Shown here piece after piece: positions 15,927-25,191 of a DNA stretch of 51,983 nt (position 1 is its first letter; each line of letters starts with the position of its first letter). A program made the translations under genes and the position numbers. The DNA is from Anaerolineae bacterium (GTDB lineage: Bacteria; Chloroflexota; Anaerolineae; Anaerolineales; E44-bin32), in contig DUEW01000002.1 of assembly GCA_011174845.1 (NCBI GenBank), positions 1-51,983 of the forward strand, given 5' to 3'. The notes below the pieces were generated by a model. It was not told the DNA's origin, did no database searches, and worked only from the letters and a program-made list of their open reading frames with translations.

Positions 15927-17240
15927 ATGAGGACAGTTCGAAATATCTTTGCGTTGCTGATTGTTGCATCAGTAATGCTCACATCCTGCAAAGCTGCCAC
16001 TCCTACGGCCGCACCTGAAGAGGAAATAGTCATCACGTTCTGGCACCAGGAACAGGTCGATCGTCGCATTAAAGTCTTGGACAAGCTCTTTGATGAGTTC
16101 TATGAAGAAACCGGCATCAGAGTGGTTCAAGAAACCATGACCTGGGATGAGCAGTATGTGAAATTAATGTCGGCCATCGAGGCAGGAAATCCACCAGATA
16201 TAACATGGGGCACAGAGGATACAGCAGTCACGCTGCTTGAAGCGGGAGCGATTTATCCGGTGACGGATCTCGTTAAGAATCTCGACGCACAGTATACCTA
16301 CGTACCATCCCATCGTGACCGATTGTTCTGGGATGGGGAGTACTGGGCTGTTCCTGTTCTTGGCCTGAGCTACAACTTTTGGTACCGCGCCGATATGTTC
16401 GAAGAAGCTGGGCTTGAACCCCCTGAAACCTGGGATGATGTGATTGCGGCCGCCGAAGCCCTCAACGATCCACCCAATCGCTGGGGTATCGCGCTTCCCA
16501 CTGGCGAGACGCTTTATGGTGATCAGGTGATGATGAGCCTATTGTTTGCCAATGGTGGCAAAGTGATGGCAAGTGGCAATGAACTCGTGGTCAACAGCCC
16601 TGAAATGGTAAAAGCGCTAGAGATCTACCGTGATCTCGCCCAATTCACCCCCCCTGACGCTGGCAATTACACTTGGCCTGAGGCAGGTCAAGCATTTGCT
16701 CAGGGAAAGGCTGCAATGTTGATCACCTTCAATGCCGTCTTAGACTATGACATTGTCGAGGGGAATGTCCCTGAAAATCTAGGAATCGTTAGGATGCCTG
16801 AAACTCCCGGGAAGGACGTCAGGACAGTCTCCTATACCCTATGCATCATGTTCCTGACTGATGATCCGGTGAAGCTGGAGGCAATCCAGACGTGGTTGTC
16901 CTGGATGATGGAGCCAGAGAACTATGGTGAATGGGCTGCCGAGTTTGAGCCAGGGCTGTTCCTACCAATCACTGAAGCAGGATTGGAATCCGAAAGCTTC
17001 TTTGGACATGAGATGATAGCTCCGTATCAGGAACAAGTCCATAGCATACTTGAGCTGACTCAACTCAACACCTGCACTACTTGGGAAGTAGGCGAAAAAC
17101 CAGATCCCTTTTCTGGAACAATTTATCTGGGTTTTCCAACGATTAAAGCAGCTCAATTAGTGCTTTTTGAGGGTGCGACACCCGTAGAAGGAGCAGCTGA
17201 AGCTGAAAGGATAATCAAAGAGAATCTCGGAAGGGAATGA
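15927..17240 (+). CDS. ABC transporter sugar-binding lipoprotein
   Basis: A 437-residue extracellular solute-binding protein of family 1. It has a signal peptide with lipobox Leu-Thr-Ser-Cys (Cys21), followed by an ITFWHQE start of the mature domain, FDEFYEETGI and PDITWGTED, all typical of maltose/oligosaccharide binding proteins. The mature protein is membrane anchored outside the cell and hands substrate to the two permeases downstream. GGAGGAG lies 8 bases before the ATG. A strong hairpin after the gene (17277-17320) probably lets it be made in excess over the permeases. The ligand is unknown. Confidence 0.93.
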   Translation: MRTVRNIFALLIVASVMLTSCKAATPTAAPEEEIVITFWHQEQVDRRIKVLDKLFDEFYEETGIRVVQETMTWDEQYVKLMSAIEAGNPPDITWGTEDTAVTLLEAGAIYPVTDLVKNLDAQYTYVPSHRDRLFWDGEYWAVPVLGLSYNFWYRADMFEEAGLEPPETWDDVIAAAEALNDPPNRWGIALPTGETLYGDQVMMSLLFANGGKVMASGNELVVNSPEMVKALEIYRDLAQFTPPDAGNYTWPEAGQAFAQGKAAMLITFNAVLDYDIVEGNVPENLGIVRMPETPGKDVRTVSYTLCIMFLTDDPVKLEAIQTWLSWMMEPENYGEWAAEFEPGLFLPITEAGLESESFFGHEMIAPYQEQVHSILELTQLNTCTTWEVGEKPDPFSGTIYLGFPTIKAAQLVLFEGATPVEGAAEAERIIKENLGRE

Positions 17241-17276
17241 CAGATATTCGGATAATAAGCCGATCTGCTCATAATT

Positions 17277-17320
17277 GGATGGGGCCTCGGATTAGATGCT
17301 TGGTCCGAGGCCTCCCATCC
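17277..17320 (+). terminator. Large intercistronic hairpin after the binding-protein gene
   Basis: GGATGGG-GCCTCGGA pairs with TCCGAGGC-CTCCCATCC as a 15-bp stem with a 2-base bulge and a 12-base loop. No T-run follows. Such hairpins between binding-protein and permease genes stabilise the upstream mRNA or partly attenuate the downstream genes, as in malE-malF. That role is inferred from position. Confidence 0.6.
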
Positions 17321-17388
17321 AAAGCTGAATAGAATCCACTGAACCTATTGATCAAGAATAGTCTGAAAATCATCCTTAGCGAGAAGGT

Positions 17389-18354
17389 ATGATGAAAACA
17401 AATGATGTTCGTTCTTCTTTGCGGGGTTTGGTCAATTCAATACAACGGAGACAATTTTATCTGAGTGATAACGCATTTAGCATGATTCTCATGATACCTC
17501 TACTGCTATGGGTTACGATGACCATGGTTTATCCATTATTCTATGGGATACAGCTATCGCTCACTGACCAACGTTTGATCGGCATCGAAGGGAATTTCAT
17601 CGGATTGGATAACTTTAGACGCATTCTTAGTAACGAGACGGTTATCTCTGGGATTTGGAAATCGGTGTCCTGGACTCTAATGAATGGAATACTACAGGGT
17701 ATCCTCGGACTTATCGTTGGAATCCTGTTGGAGAGAGCTTTCTTTGCTCGTCGTGCCATGCGGGTGTGGATTCTCTTGCCATGGATCGTGCCGACGATCG
17801 CAATTGCGATCCTTTGGAAATGGCTTCTTTCAGCTACCTACGGCATTGTCAACTATCTTCTTGTTGAACTCGGTATTCTCGATGTGGGTTTTGGCTTCCT
17901 TGCCAACCCTGATGTTGCACTTGAGACCTCTTCAGCGATCAATGCATGGAGTATGTTCCCATTCCTATCGATCATCATGCTTGCGGGCTTACTCAGCATT
18001 CCGCGTGAAGAGTATGAAGCAGCTAGGATCGATGGAGCAGGGTTTTGGCAAGAACTTCGATTTATAACCATACCTTATATAACACCGACACTTGTTGTTC
18101 TTGGTTTGATTGGTACGATGTGGTCGTTCAATGACTTTAACATGCTCTGGCTGATCAACAAAGGTGGACCTGCCGGGGCAACTCGCACGTTGCCTCTCAT
18201 CGTGTATGAGTTTGCCTTCCGTAATTATTTTCTGGGACGGGCAGCTGCGGTCGGTGTATTCATGATGTTGGTACTTACAGTCTTCGTCATATTGTTCATG
18301 CGCATGAGTCGAAGAACCGTGGGGATCTTTGCTCCCATGGAAGAGGAGCTTTAA
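17389..18354 (+). CDS. Sugar ABC transporter permease, MalF type
   Basis: A 321-residue inner-membrane permease with about six transmembrane helices. The EAA loop EEYEAARIDGAGFWQELRFITIP (around residues 205-227) contacts the ATPase. It forms a heterodimer with the next gene product to pass a sugar into the cell. GAGAAGG precedes the tandem ATGs. The stop shares one base with the start of the second permease (TAATG). Confidence 0.93.
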   Translation: MMKTNDVRSSLRGLVNSIQRRQFYLSDNAFSMILMIPLLLWVTMTMVYPLFYGIQLSLTDQRLIGIEGNFIGLDNFRRILSNETVISGIWKSVSWTLMNGILQGILGLIVGILLERAFFARRAMRVWILLPWIVPTIAIAILWKWLLSATYGIVNYLLVELGILDVGFGFLANPDVALETSSAINAWSMFPFLSIIMLAGLLSIPREEYEAARIDGAGFWQELRFITIPYITPTLVVLGLIGTMWSFNDFNMLWLINKGGPAGATRTLPLIVYEFAFRNYFLGRAAAVGVFMMLVLTVFVILFMRMSRRTVGIFAPMEEEL

Positions 18355-19241
18355 TGGTGGAGAGTAGACAAGAGCAAAGGCTTGAAAAGTTTCCGGTAGC
18401 GAGCAAGGTAAATTGGGGAATGATCATTTCTCGGATAGGAGAATCGCTGATCATTTTGTTTATTGTAATACTTGTGCTCGGACCTTTTTATTGGATTATC
18501 ACGACATCCTTTAAACCAACGGCCGAAATATACGATCCTGTACCAACACTCTTCCCGCAGAAGTGGGTCCTCGACCATTACAAAAATCTGATTATGGGAA
18601 CGAATTACTTGTACTATCTCAGAAACAGCACGGCGGTCGCGATCGTCACGGTTGTGCTTACCTTGATCGTGTCCAGCTCGGCTGCTTATGCTCTGCATCG
18701 TCCCGCTTTCCCAGGGAAAGCTTTATTATCGAGGTTGATCCTTCTTAGCTACATGTTTCCAGGGATTTTACTGCTCGTTCCCTTATACCAGATGTTGACC
18801 AAATTAGGTCTCATCGACAAATTAATCAGTCTACCTCTTGTCATGGTTGCATTTACTTGCCCAATGAGCACCTGGTTGCTTGCCACATTCTTTAGCTTTA
18901 TCCCACGCGAAGTTGAAGAATCAGCGCTCATGGATGGCGCATCCAGGGTACGTGTTCTTACACAAATAATCATCCCATTGCTTAAGCCTGGGTTAGCAGC
19001 TGTTGGAATTTTTGTGTTCGTTATCTCCTGGGGCGAGTATATGTTCGCAAGTGTGTTTATTAACAGTGAGGTCCTCAAGACTCTCCCCGTCGGGCTTGCT
19101 GCTCTTATTGATCAATATCGCCTCGACTGGGGTCTGTTAGCAGCTGGAGCCACAGCCATTACAGTACCTGTAATCATCCTTTTCGCGTTAATGGGACGGC
19201 GCTTTGTAGAAGGGTTGATCTCTGGCGCTGTAAAAGGTTGA
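18354..19241 (+). CDS. Sugar ABC transporter permease, MalG type
   Basis: A 295-residue permease with six predicted helices. The EAA-type loop REVEESALMDGASRVRVLTQI lies near residues 183-203, and the C-terminal end VEGLISGAVKG is typical of the MalG/carbohydrate uptake-1 group. It pairs with the MalF-type permease, to which it is translationally coupled. The ATPase gene follows after 193 bases. Confidence 0.93.
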   Translation: MVESRQEQRLEKFPVASKVNWGMIISRIGESLIILFIVILVLGPFYWIITTSFKPTAEIYDPVPTLFPQKWVLDHYKNLIMGTNYLYYLRNSTAVAIVTVVLTLIVSSSAAYALHRPAFPGKALLSRLILLSYMFPGILLLVPLYQMLTKLGLIDKLISLPLVMVAFTCPMSTWLLATFFSFIPREVEESALMDGASRVRVLTQIIIPLLKPGLAAVGIFVFVISWGEYMFASVFINSEVLKTLPVGLAALIDQYRLDWGLLAAGATAITVPVIILFALMGRRFVEGLISGAVKG

Positions 19242-19434
19242 CATTAGGTCCAAGCGATATAGAACGAAGAAAGCTGGAAGGGTTTCCAGACATTAAGGAT
19301 CATCAAAGCTTCTTTACAATTTATCAGGATCACAAAGGAATCCGAAAAACCCAAAGAACCGCATACACCGATTATCTGTCATTTTTCAAGCCAATTTGTG
19401 TTCGAAAAAACATTCACTTTGTTGAGGGAGCATC

Positions 19435-20562
19435 ATGACAACATTGTTTCTTCGTGATCTAAACAAAAAATTTGGCGACAATTTAGTTGTGAATAATGTA
19501 AATCTCGACGTTCAAGATCAGGATTTCATCGTTCTCCTAGGACCTTCCGGATGTGGTAAGACAACCATCTTGCGTATGATCGCGGGTCTTGAAAAGGTTA
19601 CATCAGGTGAGATTATTCTGGATGGTGAGGTTATCAATCGTGTTCCACCACAAAGACGCGATATGGCGATGGTGTTTCAGAATTACGCACTGTATGCGCA
19701 CTTAAAAATCTTCGATAATCTTGCTTTCGGTCTGCGGATGCGCAAGACGCCAAAGGATGAGATTGAGAAGCGGGTGAAAGATGTGGCTGAGATGTTGCAC
19801 ATTGATCTTCTGCTCGATCGTATTCCACGGCAACTCTCTGGTGGAGAGCGCCAACGTGTTGCACTAGGACGGGCGATTGTGCGCGAACCGCGTCTCTTTC
19901 TCATGGATGAGCCACTGTCCAATCTTGATGCCTTGTTGCGAGTGCAGACACGGGTTGAAATTCTTCAATTGTGCCGCCGCATTGGTGCAACCGTTTTGTA
20001 TGTTACACATGATCAGACAGAAGCCATGACCATGGGACAACGCATTGTCTTGCTCAGAAAGGGTGTGGTTCAACAAATAGACACAGCCGAAGGACTTTAT
20101 AATAAACCTGCCAACAGGTTCGTTGGTCATTTTGTTGGCTCACCACCAATGAACTTCTTGGAAGATGTCATTCTATCTCATGAAAATGACCGATGGTCGG
20201 TAAAATCACAAGATTTTTCATTGGATCTGAGTGGCTACGAAAATGCTGCCAAGATAAAGCAAGCACCGGAATTGGTCTCACGATCTGTTGTGGTTGGTTT
20301 CCGCCCTGACGCAGTTAAATTCATTTCAAGTGATGAGCCCGAAGAAGGCATTCCGGCATCAGTTGAGGTTGTAGAGGTTTTAGGCCGCGAAGCACTTGTA
20401 TATTGCGATATCGGTCAGCAACTAATCTGCGCAGTCGTACCTCCACAGCAAACCCCAAGAACCGGCGAGAAAATCGTCATTGGTGTTGATGCTAGCAAGT
20501 TGCATCTCTTCGATAGTGAGAGTGGCAAGAACATTGCTGTCCTTACCGATACATCTCCGTAA
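19435..20562 (+). CDS. Sugar ABC transporter ATP-binding protein, MalK/UgpC type
   Basis: A 375-residue ATPase with Walker A GPSGCGKT (about 37-44), Q-loop MVFQNYALYAH, signature LSGGERQRVALGRA (about 134-147), Walker B LFLMDEPLSNLDA and switch His in VTHDQTEA. The last 130 residues form the MalK-type OB/TOBE domain. It energises the two permeases. Having its own ATPase makes the transporter complete; many carbohydrate uptake systems borrow a shared one. GGGAG lies close before the ATG. Confidence 0.94.
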   Translation: MTTLFLRDLNKKFGDNLVVNNVNLDVQDQDFIVLLGPSGCGKTTILRMIAGLEKVTSGEIILDGEVINRVPPQRRDMAMVFQNYALYAHLKIFDNLAFGLRMRKTPKDEIEKRVKDVAEMLHIDLLLDRIPRQLSGGERQRVALGRAIVREPRLFLMDEPLSNLDALLRVQTRVEILQLCRRIGATVLYVTHDQTEAMTMGQRIVLLRKGVVQQIDTAEGLYNKPANRFVGHFVGSPPMNFLEDVILSHENDRWSVKSQDFSLDLSGYENAAKIKQAPELVSRSVVVGFRPDAVKFISSDEPEEGIPASVEVVEVLGREALVYCDIGQQLICAVVPPQQTPRTGEKIVIGVDASKLHLFDSESGKNIAVLTDTSP

Positions 20563-20594
20563 TCTGTCAGTAGTTGTCTCTAGAAGGCTTCTCA

Positions 20595-21515
20595 ATGGCT
20601 AAAGTACGAACGGTTCTAGGTGATGTTGATCCGCAAGAGATTGGCATTACGTTAATCCATGAACATCTTTTCTATGATCGAATCGGAGAAGAGGAACAAA
20701 ACCGAAAGTTCGTGGATCTTGAAGTACAGAGAAAAGAGTTAAGCGGCTTCCAAGAGCAGGGAGGGAAGTGTGTTGTTGATCAAACGACGATCGATCTAGG
20801 GCGTCAACCCAAATTACTCCAACGTTTAGCAGAGGAAACGGGTTTACACATTATTGCAAGCACAGGTTTTTACCATGAGCCGTGGCTACCTGAAATAGTG
20901 CGTAATGCTGATATCAATCAAATCGCTCATCAAATGATCAACGAGATCGATGAGGCTATCGAAGGTGTAGATTTTCGGGCGGGTTTAATTGGTGAGATAG
21001 GATCTACTGAAATAGGCACCACGGCTCAAGAAGAAAAAGTGCTCAGGGCAGCAGCGCGGGCTCACCAGGCGACAGGAGCTCCGATTAGCACCCACACCAT
21101 AGCCGGTGCGGAAGCACTCCACCAGATTGCGATTCTTAAAGAAGAGGGTGTTGAACTACAAAAAGTGATTATTAGTCATGTCGACTTAGATCATGTTGAG
21201 CACCTGTGTTTGATTGCTGAACAGGGGGTGTTCCTAGGTTTTGATACGATTGGCAAGCCACGTTTCCGGGATGAATATCGGATGACAGGGGATGAAATAC
21301 GCTTGGAAGTATTGTGTGCGATGGTGAAGGCAGGATTCGAAGATCAAATTCTGCTTTCGCATGACATCAGCAATCCGGATTATCTAAGCACCAATGGCGG
21401 ACACGGATATATCCATCTTTTGGGCGAATTCGTCCCACGTCTGCACGATAGATTATCTGAAACCACAATCGAAAAGTTTATAATCCACAATCCTCGACGT
21501 GCACTTGAATTTTAA
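20595..21515 (+). CDS. Phosphotriesterase-family hydrolase (probable lactonase), copy 1
   Basis: A 306-residue metal-dependent hydrolase close to E. coli Php and the COG1735 group. Metal ligands are HEH in TLIHEHLF, Glu in GLIGEIGSTE (taking the place of the carboxylated Lys of true phosphotriesterase), His in STHT, His in SHVDLDH and Asp in LSHDI. The NGGHGYIHLL motif is typical near the end. COG1735 enzymes include hydrolases of sugar lactones and phospho-lactones. I start at the ATG at 20595 (AAGG 7 bases upstream), where the protein begins MAKVRTV like its paralogue. It differs from copy 2 by an insertion after HEHLFYDR. Confidence 0.88.
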   Translation: MAKVRTVLGDVDPQEIGITLIHEHLFYDRIGEEEQNRKFVDLEVQRKELSGFQEQGGKCVVDQTTIDLGRQPKLLQRLAEETGLHIIASTGFYHEPWLPEIVRNADINQIAHQMINEIDEAIEGVDFRAGLIGEIGSTEIGTTAQEEKVLRAAARAHQATGAPISTHTIAGAEALHQIAILKEEGVELQKVIISHVDLDHVEHLCLIAEQGVFLGFDTIGKPRFRDEYRMTGDEIRLEVLCAMVKAGFEDQILLSHDISNPDYLSTNGGHGYIHLLGEFVPRLHDRLSETTIEKFIIHNPRRALEF

Positions 21516-21879
21516 TTCACCACTTTCCCTGGAAGGCTTCGATTCAATGGTTGATATAGCATCGAAGAAACATCTCCTTGTCTCTAATTTATTAAAAAAA
21601 GGTATCGAGATGTAGTTATAAGGAAATGAACGATGAGATAGGCTAAGAAACGAAGGAGTGACGGCAATTATCGGTCCACCACATACTTGAATCAAACGTC
21701 TTAGATACTGGGTACAATTATAAGATTCTCTGCAAGAGTATTAAGTGAGCTTCTCAAAGTCCGGACTTAAGTCGAAGCCAATTGACACTTCGAGAGCGGT
21801 AAGCAATTAGATAATTAAACGAAACAGTTTTTTACCCCCTTTATTCACACTTTTATCGTCAGATTTGGAGAACATATCT
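21516..21879. other. Spacer between the tandem phosphotriesterase-family genes
   Basis: About 364 bases of AT-rich sequence with no gene. The length suggests copy 2 has its own promoter. A TTGACA at about 21782 has no convincing -10 partner. The high similarity of the flanking genes suggests this spacer arose when the gene was duplicated. Confidence 0.45.
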
Positions 21880-22746
21880 ATGAAAAAAGTCCGAACAGTA
21901 ATGGGCGATGTCGATCCCGAAGAAATCGGCATTACATTGATTCATGAACACACATACCTTTTAGATCACAAAATTCAATTCAAAGAACTAGCTGATTTCA
22001 AAAAACAAGGTGGGAGTTGTGTTGTGGATCAGACGACGATTGACCTCGGTCGTCAACCAGATCTACTCAAACAGCTTACTGAAATGACCGGTCTTCATGT
22101 CATCGCAAGCACTGGTTTTTATCGTGAGGAGCACCACCCTGATACAATCAGCGGTGCTGAAATAGGCTTCATCGCAGATATGATGATCAGGGAAATTGAA
22201 GAATCAATTGAAGGAGTAGCTTATAAGGCTGGTCTCATTGGTGAGGTTGGTACGACCGAATTCGGTACCACCCAGCAAGAGGTGAAAACACTCCGCGCAT
22301 CAGCCCGAGCTCATCTTGCGACTGGAGTGACGGTTAGCGTTCATACCATGGGTGGCGCAGAAGCGTTAAAAGCGATTGATATATTAACAGACGAAGGTGT
22401 TGCTCCTCAGCGTATTATGATTGACCACATCGATCTCGATCATGTTGAGCATTTGCGGATGGTAGCAGAGCGAGGAGTGTTTCTCGGTTTCGATACGATA
22501 GGCAAAACACGTTACCGCGACGACACACTCCGTTTAGATGTGCTGTGTGCGATGGTGGATGCGGGATATGAGGATCTGATTGTTTTGTCTCACGACATCA
22601 GCAAACCCGATTATCTGAAAACGAACGGAGGGCATGGCTACGTCCATTTATTGGGCACATTCGTCCCCCGTCTCCGAGAAAGGGTATCTGAAGAAACGAT
22701 CGAAAAATTCTTAATAAACAATCCTCGTCGTGTACTTGCTTTTTAA
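21880..22746 (+). CDS. Phosphotriesterase-family hydrolase (probable lactonase), copy 2
   Basis: A 288-residue paralogue of the preceding hydrolase, with the same start (MKKVRTVMGDVDPEEIGI), HEH pair, bridging Glu in GEVGTTE, VHT, DHIDLDH and LSHDI metal ligands, and NGGHGYVHLL near the end. The ATG at 21880 has GGAG 9 bases upstream. Two long-identity copies side by side suggest a fairly recent duplication followed by change in the loop after HEH and in the region after GKTRYRDD, which is shorter here. The two may open different lactones or two anomers or positions of one sugar. Confidence 0.88.
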   Translation: MKKVRTVMGDVDPEEIGITLIHEHTYLLDHKIQFKELADFKKQGGSCVVDQTTIDLGRQPDLLKQLTEMTGLHVIASTGFYREEHHPDTISGAEIGFIADMMIREIEESIEGVAYKAGLIGEVGTTEFGTTQQEVKTLRASARAHLATGVTVSVHTMGGAEALKAIDILTDEGVAPQRIMIDHIDLDHVEHLRMVAERGVFLGFDTIGKTRYRDDTLRLDVLCAMVDAGYEDLIVLSHDISKPDYLKTNGGHGYVHLLGTFVPRLRERVSEETIEKFLINNPRRVLAF

Positions 22747-22787
22747 CGGCGATGCACCATTAGCTATCCTATTATCCGGAGGTGAAC

Positions 22788-24389
22788 ATGCCCTCAAGAA
22801 AATTCTTTCTTGTCCTTGACTTGGGCACCGGTAGCGGTCGAGCTGTGGTCTACGATGACCTCGGCACCGAGTTGGGTTATGAAGCCCGGGAGTGGAAACA
22901 TTCAATTGACCCCCGATACCCAGGTTCGGTCGATTTCGACACCGAGCGTAACTGGCATGTCTTGTGCGATTGCATTCAAGGGGCCATCTCAAAATCTGGA
23001 ATCACACCATCAGAGATAACAGCGGTAAGTGAGACAGGGATGCGCCTGGGTACGGTCTTCTACGATAAGGCAGGCAGCATCCTGTTCGCTTGCACTAACA
23101 CCGATACTCGCGCGGATAAGCAAACCGCTGAGTTGATCGACCGTGGGCTTGGACCCAAGATATATGAAATCGACGGTGAATGGCCAGGCATCGGTGGTCC
23201 ATCCGTAGAATTACTTTGGTTACGCGAGAACGAGCCAGGAACCTTTGAGAAGGTTGCTCACGTGACCATGCTCACAGATTGGATGTTATACAAATTGTCA
23301 GGTGAGTACAGTGTCGATCCCTCATGTGCTGGCACCTCAGGTATGTTCGATGGACGAAAGCGACAGTGGTCCGAGGAGATCGCAAATTGGTTGGACATCC
23401 CCACGAATATCCTGGCGCCAGTAAATGAATCTGGCACAGTGATTGGGAAGATTACTGCGCAAGCGGCCCTAGAGACTGGGTTGCCTGAAGGCTTGCCTGT
23501 GGTCCAAGGTGGTTCAGATGCTGCAGCTGGCTTAGCAGGAGGCGCTGTGGTTCAACCTGGCCAGACTTATGTAGGTACGGGGTCTTTCTGGAATGGAACG
23601 GTTGTCACTGGAGAAATGATCATTGATCCGGAGGCACGAGCGAAGATCCTGCCCCATATTGTTCCTGATCGATGGCAATTCGAGGGCGTCTGCTTCTATG
23701 GTGGCTACATGGTCCGCTGGTTCCGAGACGCCTTTTGTCAAGAAGAGAAGAGACTCGCGCAGCGATTGGGGATAGACGCATACAAGATCCTCGATGAACA
23801 AGCTTCACTGGTTCCTCCCGGAGCTTATGGGATTCAAGCTTCAGTTGCGGGGGTCATTGACACCAAACGCTGGATCGTGCCACCACCGACCTTCATGGGG
23901 TGGAGCATCGATGCGCCGCACGAATCCACCAAATATGTTTTTTATCGGGCGCTTTTAGAAAATGCAGCTTTTCAGATTCGTGGCACCTTTGAGTTATTGT
24001 CAAGCATTACTGGGCATAAGATTGAGGAGACACCTATTGTCGGTGGCGCTTCTAGGAGTTATCTGTGGCCACAGATCCTCGCAGATGTCATCGGTATACC
24101 GATTAAGGTCCCAGTGGTGAAAGAGTCACCGGCGCTCGGTGCAGCGATGTGTGCGGCAGTCGGTGCTGGTGTGTATCGTGACTTACCTGAAGCAGCGGAA
24201 GCCATGGTGTCGTGGGAATCGATCCACTATCCCACAACCAACGAAGATATTCACACGGTCTATCATGAGAAATATCAGCAATGGGTTTCTCTTTTCGATC
24301 GCTTGATGGAAATCGTCGATGATACGATCATGCCCCCAATGTGGAAGGCGGCAGGTATCCGGATTGGCCGACCAAAGAGTGACAGGTAG
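22788..24389 (+). CDS. FGGY-family carbohydrate kinase, LsrK-like
   Basis: A 533-residue two-domain FGGY kinase. It starts LVLDLGTGSGRAVVYDD (phosphate-1 loop), and has a GGSDAAAG adenosine-side loop and IVGGASRSYLWPQILADV near 415-432. From memory, several blocks follow E. coli autoinducer-2 kinase LsrK more than xylulose or glycerol kinase: PGSVDFD near 48-54, MVRWFRDAFCQEEK near 310-323 and the ending PMWKAAGI. GGAGG lies 5 bases before the ATG. No LsrF/LsrG/LsrB genes accompany it, so a sugar or sugar-like diol is a likelier substrate than AI-2. It phosphorylates the imported compound. Confidence 0.86.
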   Translation: MPSRKFFLVLDLGTGSGRAVVYDDLGTELGYEAREWKHSIDPRYPGSVDFDTERNWHVLCDCIQGAISKSGITPSEITAVSETGMRLGTVFYDKAGSILFACTNTDTRADKQTAELIDRGLGPKIYEIDGEWPGIGGPSVELLWLRENEPGTFEKVAHVTMLTDWMLYKLSGEYSVDPSCAGTSGMFDGRKRQWSEEIANWLDIPTNILAPVNESGTVIGKITAQAALETGLPEGLPVVQGGSDAAAGLAGGAVVQPGQTYVGTGSFWNGTVVTGEMIIDPEARAKILPHIVPDRWQFEGVCFYGGYMVRWFRDAFCQEEKRLAQRLGIDAYKILDEQASLVPPGAYGIQASVAGVIDTKRWIVPPPTFMGWSIDAPHESTKYVFYRALLENAAFQIRGTFELLSSITGHKIEETPIVGGASRSYLWPQILADVIGIPIKVPVVKESPALGAAMCAAVGAGVYRDLPEAAEAMVSWESIHYPTTNEDIHTVYHEKYQQWVSLFDRLMEIVDDTIMPPMWKAAGIRIGRPKSDR

Positions 24390-24403
24390 GAAGGATATGT
24401 AAA

Positions 24404-25141
24404 ATGGATTTTGATGGCCAAGTAGCAATAGTGACTGGAGCGGCTCGTGGGATTGGACGAGCGATTGCAATACAGCTAGCGTCTTCTGGAGCGAAAATTG
24501 TCGTGACCGACATACAATCCTCAAAATCTGAGGATGTTGTTAAGGAGATTGTTGATATCGGTGGAGAGGCGAAGTCGATACAAGTTGATGTGACTAAAGC
24601 AGATCAGGTCCAGAAAATGGTAGATGAAACCCTCGACGCATACGGCCGTATCGATATCCTGGTGAATAATGCCGGGATATTTACCGCCGCAACCTTCCCC
24701 GAAATGACAGAAGCACAGTGGGATGAGATGCTGGCAGTACATCTCAAAGGTACATTCCTCTGTTCACGTGCAGTGATCGAACACATGCTTGACCGAGGAT
24801 CAGGTTGTATCATCAATATCGCTTCCACCTCTGGCATATCTGGAGGAACATCCGGCGCACATTATGCTGCTGCAAAAGGGGGTGTGATTGCATTTACTCG
24901 TTCGATAGGTAAGGAATTGGCGGGAAAAGGAATACGGGTCAATGCAGTGGCACCCAGCAAGATCGAGACCGATATGTTGCAGGGCGTTGATACTCCGGAA
25001 GCTCGTGCTCAATTGATCCGTAAAATACCTCTAGGCAGACTCGGTCGACCGGAGGACATTGCGGAAGTTGTCGTCTTTCTAGCTTCCGAGAGTGCCAGCT
25101 ACATCGTTGGAGAGGTCATCGTCGCATCAGGTGGTTATTGA
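24404..25141 (+). CDS. Short-chain dehydrogenase/reductase
   Basis: A classical 245-residue SDR: TGAARGIG (11-18) binds NAD(P), NNAG near 88-91 shapes the fold, and the active site is Ser in IASTSG plus Tyr-x-x-x-Lys in HYAAAKG (about 151-155). The acidic residue after strand 2 (TDIQ) suggests NAD rather than NADP. AAGGA lies 9 bases before the start and the gap to the kinase is 14 bases. It probably oxidises the sugar (before or after phosphorylation) to the lactone that the phosphotriesterase-family enzymes open. Confidence 0.92.
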   Translation: MDFDGQVAIVTGAARGIGRAIAIQLASSGAKIVVTDIQSSKSEDVVKEIVDIGGEAKSIQVDVTKADQVQKMVDETLDAYGRIDILVNNAGIFTAATFPEMTEAQWDEMLAVHLKGTFLCSRAVIEHMLDRGSGCIINIASTSGISGGTSGAHYAAAKGGVIAFTRSIGKELAGKGIRVNAVAPSKIETDMLQGVDTPEARAQLIRKIPLGRLGRPEDIAEVVVFLASESASYIVGEVIVASGGY

Positions 25142-25191
25142 ATGACTAATAATGTCTGAAATAGAGTGATAGGTGTAATTTACGCATTCAT

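Noticed and set aside
20595..22746. Organophosphate-degrading phosphotriesterases
   Set aside because: The bridging Lys is Glu and the motifs fit the Php/COG1735 lactonase-type group, in a sugar cluster.
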